Part shown: piece after piece, positions 59,072 to 64,000 of the stretch
Position numbering within the stretch: the stretch's first letter is position 1
Layout: each line of letters begins with the position of its first letter
Notes under the pieces: model-generated
The model's database searches: none
Seen by the model: the letters and a program-made list of their open reading frames with translations, nothing else
What the model was told of the DNA's origin: nothing
DNA from: Pseudomonas sp. SORT22
GTDB lineage: Bacteria; Pseudomonadota; Gammaproteobacteria; Pseudomonadales; Pseudomonadaceae
Direction of reading: 5' to 3'
Length of the DNA: 64,000 nt
Assembly (NCBI RefSeq): GCF_018417635.1
Contig: NZ_CP071007.1
Location: 5,084,501 to 5,148,500 of the forward strand
Position numbers and translations under genes: made by a program

Positions 59072-59689
59072 TTACAGAACGTCCAGCAGCTCGACGTCGA
59101 ACACCAGCACGCTGTGCGGCGGGATGCTGCCAACGCCCTGAGCGCCGTAAGCCAGCTCGCTCGGCACGTACAGGCGCCATTTGCTGCCGGCGTTCATCAG
59201 TTGCAGGGCTTCGGTCCAGCCGGCGATCACACCGCTGACCGGGAACTCTGCTGGCTGGCCGCGCTCGTAGGAGCTGTCGAACACGGTGCCGTCGATCAGG
59301 GTGCCGTGGTAGTGGGTACGCACGCTGTCGTCGCGGCTTGGCTTGGCGCCTTCGCCAGCAGTCAGTACTTCGAACTGCAGGCCCGAAGCCAGGGTGGTGA
59401 TGCCGTCACGCTTGGCGTTTTCAGCCAGGAAAGCCTTGCCTTCGCCAGCGGCAGCTTCGGCCTTGGCCGCAGCTTCGGCTTGCATGATTTCGCGGATAAC
59501 CTTGAAGCTGGCCGACAGGTCGGCTTCGCTGACGCGGCTGTCCTGGCCGTTGAAGGCGTCGGTCAGGCCGGCCAGGATGGCGTCCAGGTTCACACCTGGT
59601 GGCGGGTTGTCACGCAGTTGGCCACCCAGCTGACGGCCGATGCCGTAGCTGACGCGAGTTTCGTCGGTAGACAGGTTGAGTTCGGACAT
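59072..59689 (-). CDS. fklB: FKBP-type peptidyl-prolyl isomerase (FklB-like)
   Basis: A 205-residue cytosolic isomerase without signal peptide. The N-terminal dimerisation part (VSYGIGRQLGGQLRDNPPPG) is followed by the FKBP domain with THYHGTLIDGTVFDSSYERG, VIAGWTEALQLM and IPPHSVLVFDVELLDV. The active-site Asp, Phe, Val, Ile, Trp and Tyr are in their usual places. It is convergent with the Fur-regulated gene. Confidence 0.94.
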   Translation of the reverse strand: MSELNLSTDETRVSYGIGRQLGGQLRDNPPPGVNLDAILAGLTDAFNGQDSRVSEADLSASFKVIREIMQAEAAAKAEAAAGEGKAFLAENAKRDGITTLASGLQFEVLTAGEGAKPSRDDSVRTHYHGTLIDGTVFDSSYERGQPAEFPVSGVIAGWTEALQLMNAGSKWRLYVPSELAYGAQGVGSIPPHSVLVFDVELLDVL

Positions 59690-59775
59690 TTGCTTGCTCC
59701 GCTGCAGGGCGCACGACAGCCGCGCCCTTTATGAAAAGGGCGAGCAGCCTAGCACACTGCGCTTGCGCAGATCAG

Positions 59776-60081
59776 CTACCAGGCCGAACGTCGTGGCATC
59801 GGGATTTTCAGGTCGCCATCACCGGCGTCGGCGCCACCGCACATCTCGTCGTCCATCGACCAGTGCACCAGGTGCAGCGGCACAGCGGGCAAACCGTCGA
59901 GCAGGCGCTGCGCGTCGACCACCGAATGCACTTGCACACGCTTGCCGTGCTTATCAACCAGCGGATGGGCATGGCCTCTTACCCGGGCCTCGATAACGAA
60001 CTCACCGCCTTCGAGGGCAATCAGGTTGAACTCATCGACATGACCGGCCCTGGCCTCGGTGTTCAGTTGTTGAAGGTTCAT
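59776..60081 (-). CDS. DUF6482 family protein
   Basis: A 101-residue protein opening MNLQQLNTEARAGHVDEFNL, which I recognise as the DUF6482 family of pseudomonads, function unknown. It has a compact beta-rich core (FNLIALEGGEFVIEARVRG). It is apparently monocistronic, upstream of the terminator of the next minus-strand gene. Confidence 0.78.
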   Translation of the reverse strand: MNLQQLNTEARAGHVDEFNLIALEGGEFVIEARVRGHAHPLVDKHGKRVQVHSVVDAQRLLDGLPAVPLHLVHWSMDDEMCGGADAGDGDLKIPMPRRSAW

Positions 60082-60159
60082 TGCGATACCTCGTTACTGG
60101 AACTTCGAGTGACCGTTCATTTTTTGTACAGCGGCAGGCAAAGCACAAGGCAAAAACGC

Positions 60160-60192
60160 AACCGCCCGTCCGTTTTGCAACGGACGGGCGGT
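60160..60192 (-). terminator. intrinsic terminator after the YqhA-like gene
   Basis: Stem ACCGCCCGTCCG / CGGACGGGCGGT with an 8-base loop, then a T-rich run on the minus strand. Confidence 0.88.
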
Positions 60193-60214
60193 ATTTGTCT
60201 GGCACAACGCCTGA

Positions 60215-60703
60215 TCAGTGCTTGGTGACCTTGTCCAGGTAACCCATGGCAAAGGCCGAGACCACGAAGGTCATGTGAATGATCACGTACCACATCAGGT
60301 ACTGGGGTTCGATGTTGCGCGCGTCCATGAACACCCGCAGCAGGTGGATCGAGGAAATCGCCACGATCGAGGCTGCGACTTTCATCTTCAGCGAAGACGA
60401 GTCCATCTTGCCCAGCCAGCTGAGTTTTTCCTTGTCTTCGTCGATATCCAGCTGCGAGACGAAGTTCTCGTAACCGGAAATCATCACCATCACCAGCAGG
60501 CCGCCGACCAGGGCCATGTCGATCAGCGACAGCAGCACCAGGATCAGGTCGGCTTCAGCCAGGGCGAAGACGTTGGGCAGGACGTGGAAGATCTCCTGGA
60601 AGAACTTCAGTGCCAGCGCCAACAGGCCCAACGACAGACCAAAGTAGATGGGCGCGAGCAGCCAGCGCGAGGCATACATCGCATTTTCGATAATACGTTC
60701 CAT
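60215..60703 (-). CDS. YqhA/TIGR00645 family membrane protein
   Basis: A 162-residue inner-membrane protein with about four hydrophobic segments: residues 12-32, 47-70, 106-126 and 133-156. The signature ([20 protein letters not shown] and [20 protein letters not shown]) is that of TIGR00645/YqhA. Function is unknown. GTTTTCAATG-type weak ribosome site. Confidence 0.88.
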   Translation of the reverse strand: MERIIENAMYASRWLLAPIYFGLSLGLLALALKFFQEIFHVLPNVFALAEADLILVLLSLIDMALVGGLLVMVMISGYENFVSQLDIDEDKEKLSWLGKMDSSSLKMKVAASIVAISSIHLLRVFMDARNIEPQYLMWYVIIHMTFVVSAFAMGYLDKVTKH

Positions 60704-60761
60704 TGAAAACTCGTCAGGTTGGCAAAAAAGCGAGCGCGAGTATAACAGCCACCCATGACAG

Positions 60762-60789
60762 AAAAAGCCCGTGGCACGCTGCCACAGGC
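60762..60789 (-). terminator. intrinsic terminator for the following small gene
   Basis: On the minus strand GCCTGTGGCA / TGCCACGGGC with GCG loop, then T5. Confidence 0.87.
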
Positions 60790-60803
60790 GCGGCGCAGGC
60801 GTC

Positions 60804-61145
60804 TCAGGTTTCCGGATGGAACTGGAAGTCGCCGACGTGATGCACGCGTTCGCCGTTGATCCGGCGCAGTTGCGCTTGCAGGTGCACGCACCAGATCTGC
60901 GGATCGTCAGCCAGTTGGTAACCGTGCAGGGTCAGGCTGTCGACAATGGCGTTGAGCACCGATTCGGCCACGAATGGCCCGTGAAACGGCCCCTGGGCCT
61001 TGATCGCAGAGGGCTGCTCGCCAGCCATGCCGGCGGCAAACAGCAGGGTCCACATGCCGTTGTCACCGGCCAATGGGCGGATGCTGCATTCAATGCGGGT
61101 CACCAGGCCCAGGCATTGACGGGTGAGGCTGAGGCTGCGCGGCAT
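60804..61145 (-). CDS. conserved protein of unknown function (PA4575-like)
   Basis: A 113-residue protein opening [20 protein letters not shown]. No signal peptide or membrane helix; one stretch ([20 protein letters not shown]) is hydrophobic enough for a core strand. It contains three cysteines. Upstream is GGA at suitable spacing and downstream its own terminator. The Lon-like protease gene lies upstream in the same direction but is separated by a terminator. Confidence 0.75.
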   Translation of the reverse strand: MPRSLSLTRQCLGLVTRIECSIRPLAGDNGMWTLLFAAGMAGEQPSAIKAQGPFHGPFVAESVLNAIVDSLTLHGYQLADDPQIWCVHLQAQLRRINGERVHHVGDFQFHPET

Positions 61146-61255
61146 GGCGGAGGTCCTCGGTAAACCCTTGTTCAGCCTTCAGGTGAAGGCTGTCTCTTCC
61201 TGTACCTACCACTGTCCCTGAACTGAAGAATAGAAGAATTCCGCCCATGCGTGGA

Positions 61256-61300
61256 AAAACCGGCGCCGAATGGTCATGTTCCATTTAGCGCCGTTTTTTT
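61256..61300. terminator. terminator of the Lon-like gene
   Basis: CGGCGC and GCGCCG enclose a second stem AATGG / CCATT; T runs flank both sides (minus GGTTTTT, plus T7). Confidence 0.85.
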
Positions 61301-61317
61301 GACTCGTACCACTCAGA

Positions 61318-63756
61318 TCAGGACGGTTTGACCTGGGCCAGGGCCTGCTCGGCCTGCTCCTTTTCTGCCTCCTTGAGGTCCTCTTCGCTGATCATCTCGG
61401 CAATTACCCGCAAGCGCTCGACGACCCGGGCGTTGACACTGCCTTCCGGGAACTGGCCTTCTTCATCCGGCTCACCGGCAGGTTCACCGACCAAAAGGCT
61501 CAGGGCCTCGTCGGCCTGGCTTACGGCATAGACGTGGAACATGCCGGCGCGTACCGCCTGCAGCACCCGCTCGTCGAGCATCAACGTGGCAACGTTGGCA
61601 CGCGGGATGATCGCGCCCTGCTCGCCAGTCAGGCCACGGGCTTCACAAAGGCGGAAGAAGCCCTCGATCTTCTCGTTGACCCCACCGACCGCCTGCACTT
61701 CACCGAACTGGTTGATCGAGCCGGTGATGGCGAAGCACTGCTTGAGCGGGGTTTTCGACAAGGCCGAGATCAGCGTGCAGGCCTCGCCCAGCGAGGCGCT
61801 GTCGCCGTCGACATAACCGTAGGACTGCTCCAGGGCGATACTCGCGGAGATCGCCAGGGGGAATTCCTGGGCATAACGGCTGCCCAGGTAACCGGTGAGG
61901 ATCATCACCCCCTTGGAGTGGATCGGCTGGCCGAGGTTGACCTCGCGCTCGATGTCGACGATACCGCTGCCGCCGGGGTAGACCGTGGCGGAGATCCGCG
62001 CCGGCACACCGAAGGCTGAATCGCCGACTTCCAGTACGGTCAGGCCGTTGCACTTGCCCACCGCGGCGCCGTCGGTATCGATGAGGATGATGCCGGCCAG
62101 CATGTCGTCGAGAATCCGCGCCGACACACGGCCGGTGCGCGTGGCCTTGGCCTTGAGCGCACGTTCGATGTGCCCGGCGTCGGTCATTTCGTCATTGGCC
62201 AGGTGGCGGATGAAATCCGCCTCGCTGACCAGCTGGAACAAATCACCAATACGCGCCGACAAACGCCCCTGGTGCTCGGCCAGGCGCGCGCTGTAGGTCG
62301 CCAGGCGCGCCACCGCGTCGGCGCTCAGCGGCGCCATGCCCTCCTCGCTGGTGCGGGTCTTGAGCAACTGGGCGAACTGCTCCAGGCTCTCGTCGACCAT
62401 GGGGATGTCTTCGTCGAAGTCGACCAGCACCCGGAACATCTCCTGGAAGTCCGGATCGTGATCCTGCAGGGCGTAGTACAGCTGGCGCGCACCGATGATC
62501 ACCACCTTGATGTTCAGCGGGATCATCTGCGGGTTGAGGGTCACGGTGGCCAGGCGGCCGAACTCGCCCAACGGCGATTCCATCTTCAGCTTGCGCGACT
62601 GCAGGGCGCGCTTGAGCGCGTCCCAGACAAACGGCTCGCTGAGCATCTTCTCGGCTTCCAGAATCAGGAAGCCGCCGTTGGCCCGGTGCAGGGCCCCCGG
62701 GCGCAGTTGCCGATAGGTGGTGTACAACGCGCCCTGGTCGGTGCTGTATTCGATACGGCCGAACAGGTTGTCGTAGGTCGGGTGCGGCTCGAACACCACC
62801 GGCGCCCCGCCGCTGGCGTGATGGCCGACCACCAGGCTCGGTGCGTACTGCTCTTCGAGCAGCTTGCGCGCCTGGGCGTCGGTCTTGCTGTCATCAACCA
62901 GTTGCTCGACCACGGTGCGCAGCAGGTAGACCTGCATGGCTTGCAGGTAGGCACAGACGGCGGCGTTCTCGGCGTACTTCTCAGACAGCGGCGCCAGCAA
63001 TGGCTGCAAGGCCAGGGTGATGGTTTCTTCGTTGAGCTGACGCAGCTGGTTGCTCGATTCACGCTTCCATTGCGGCAGGCTCGCCAGTTCTTCGTTGAGG
63101 CGTTCTTCCAGCGCGGCGATATCGTCGTGGAAACGCTCGCGCTCGGCTTCCGGCAGCTGCGCAAATTCCGCTTCGTCCAGCGCCTTGCCGTCGGCCATCG
63201 GGGTGAAGGCAACGTTGCTGCTGTCGCGGTACAGGGCCACGTCCTTTTCCAGCGAGGCGCGCTCGATCACATCCAGGGCACGGTCGTATCGCTGGTTGAA
63301 GGCGCGGTCGATGGCGCTTTTCTTCTGCTGGTAGGACGGGTGCTCGAACACTGCCGGAAAGGTTGCCAACAGGTTGTCGATCAGGCCACCGATGTCGCTG
63401 ATGAACGCACCGGCGCTGCCCGGTGGCAACTCCAGCGCGCGCGGCTCGCGTGGCTCGTCGTAGTTGTTGACATAGACCCAGTCCGAGGGCGTTTGCAGGC
63501 GCTTGCCTTCGGCCTTGAGGTAGCGTTTGACGAACGAGAAACGACCAGTGCCGGGCTCGCCCATGACGAAGACGTTATACCCGGGACGCGGCATGGCGAC
63601 GCCGAACTGCAAGGCTTCGACTGCACGCTCCTGGCCAAGCACACCGCGAAAAGGCTCCAGATCATTGGTGGTGGAAAAAGCGAACTGTTCAGCGGAAAAC
63701 GGCCGGGTCAGGGCTTCGGGCGCAAGACGCAGGCTCGCAGCGACAGGATCGGGCAT
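61318..63756 (-). CDS. Lon-like AAA+ ATP-dependent protease (YcbZ/LonB-like family)
   Basis: An 812-residue protein starting MPDPVAASLRLAPEALTRPF. The N-terminal P-loop reads GEPGTGRF (residues 66-73), with Arg in place of the usual Lys. A large coiled-coil/helical insertion follows (about 190-330), then the ATPase second half. The C-terminal Lon S16 domain has the catalytic Ser in GDSASLGEA (about residue 652) and the Lys in GGVNEKIEGFF (about 695). It resembles E. coli YcbZ more than housekeeping Lon. The substrates are unknown. The tail after residue 770 is acidic and disordered. Confidence 0.9.
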   Translation of the reverse strand: MPDPVAASLRLAPEALTRPFSAEQFAFSTTNDLEPFRGVLGQERAVEALQFGVAMPRPGYNVFVMGEPGTGRFSFVKRYLKAEGKRLQTPSDWVYVNNYDEPREPRALELPPGSAGAFISDIGGLIDNLLATFPAVFEHPSYQQKKSAIDRAFNQRYDRALDVIERASLEKDVALYRDSSNVAFTPMADGKALDEAEFAQLPEAERERFHDDIAALEERLNEELASLPQWKRESSNQLRQLNEETITLALQPLLAPLSEKYAENAAVCAYLQAMQVYLLRTVVEQLVDDSKTDAQARKLLEEQYAPSLVVGHHASGGAPVVFEPHPTYDNLFGRIEYSTDQGALYTTYRQLRPGALHRANGGFLILEAEKMLSEPFVWDALKRALQSRKLKMESPLGEFGRLATVTLNPQMIPLNIKVVIIGARQLYYALQDHDPDFQEMFRVLVDFDEDIPMVDESLEQFAQLLKTRTSEEGMAPLSADAVARLATYSARLAEHQGRLSARIGDLFQLVSEADFIRHLANDEMTDAGHIERALKAKATRTGRVSARILDDMLAGIILIDTDGAAVGKCNGLTVLEVGDSAFGVPARISATVYPGGSGIVDIEREVNLGQPIHSKGVMILTGYLGSRYAQEFPLAISASIALEQSYGYVDGDSASLGEACTLISALSKTPLKQCFAITGSINQFGEVQAVGGVNEKIEGFFRLCEARGLTGEQGAIIPRANVATLMLDERVLQAVRAGMFHVYAVSQADEALSLLVGEPAGEPDEEGQFPEGSVNARVVERLRVIAEMISEEDLKEAEKEQAEQALAQVKPS

Positions 63757-64000
63757 CGGGCTTCCTTACTTCGGCGGGGCGGATGTCAGCATTCTGGCGC
63801 CGTGCGCGTGCACGTTGCAAGGCTCATCGCTGCTAATTGTCGCAGGGGCGAAAAGCCGATCTACGTCAATATTTTCAGGCAATCTTTCGCAATAAATCAC
63901 GGAACCCTTAGATCGTGCCTAAACTCCAAACTGCGCGGCTGGGTAAATAACCGACCCGCCCTGGCAACTGGTCCTACAGATATGCCAGACAACCCTGACC
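63757..64000. other. upstream region of the Lon-like gene, window end
   Basis: No complete gene is seen in these 244 bases. They are more AT-rich than coding DNA and should hold the protease promoter. An ATG at 63982 on the plus strand reads MPDNPD to the window edge and might start a gene, but has no clear ribosome site. Confidence 0.4.

Noticed and set aside
60124..60130. TTGTACA upstream of the DUF6482 gene, as a further LitR-like operator
   Set aside because: Single copy without a partner 18 bp away and poor match outside the core.

Overview
The window is GC-rich gamma-proteobacterial chromosome, almost certainly from a Pseudomonas of the P. putida group. The gene order hemA-prfA-prmC-moeB-murI, lolB-ispE-tRNA-Gln-prs-rplY-pth-ychF, hpt/upp/uraA/hemH next to mqo, and obg-rpmA-rplU/ispB matches what I recall of P. 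putida KT2440 and P. aeruginosa. REP hairpins of the Pseudomonas type recur. I see no phage, insertion sequence, integrase or CRISPR array; this is mainly core genome with a few accessory genes.

Layout. 1-9.4 kb: the 3' end of rsmC, a manganese riboswitch (yybP-ykoY class) in front of a GDT1-type Mn exporter, an M48 lipoprotein protease, a dCache chemoreceptor, an SRAP protein with altered active-site residues, an acyltransferase and small conserved proteins. 9.4-16.5 kb: malate:quinone oxidoreductase, purine/pyrimidine salvage (hpt, upp, uraA) and ferrochelatase. 16.5-21.9 kb: a probable light/near-UV response cluster made of an FAD oxidoreductase and an operon rudS (tRNA 4-thiouridine desulfidase) - LitR-like MerR regulator - photolyase - SDR-like protein. 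Its two promoters carry TTGTACA-type repeats in pairs spaced exactly 18 bp. 21.9-34.3 kb: pagL, then essential translation, haem, lipoprotein, isoprenoid and nucleotide genes. A strong internal promoter in ispE drives tRNA-Gln and prs.

34.4-48.2 kb: polyphosphate kinase 2, two MFS exporters, a Fur-boxed cell-surface signalling set (ECF sigma, FecR, TonB receptor), tRNA-Met, a LysE exporter with a divergent LysR gene, a predicted M15 peptidase, an unknown secreted protein, carbonic anhydrase, and rimI with the cryptic DNA polymerase psi gene (holD). 48.3-53.1 kb: the mksF-mksE-mksB condensin operon without an mksG nuclease gene. 53.1-64 kb: creA, proB, obg, rpmA and rplU divergent from ispB, a zinc-ribbon protein, a small Fur-boxed protein, FKBP isomerase, several conserved small proteins and a Lon-like AAA+ protease.

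Most convergent gene pairs are separated by a REP hairpin or an intrinsic terminator. Starts were chosen by Shine-Dalgarno spacing and family length, and often differ from the longest open frame. Statements about homologues and gene order come from memory of the families, not from a search.
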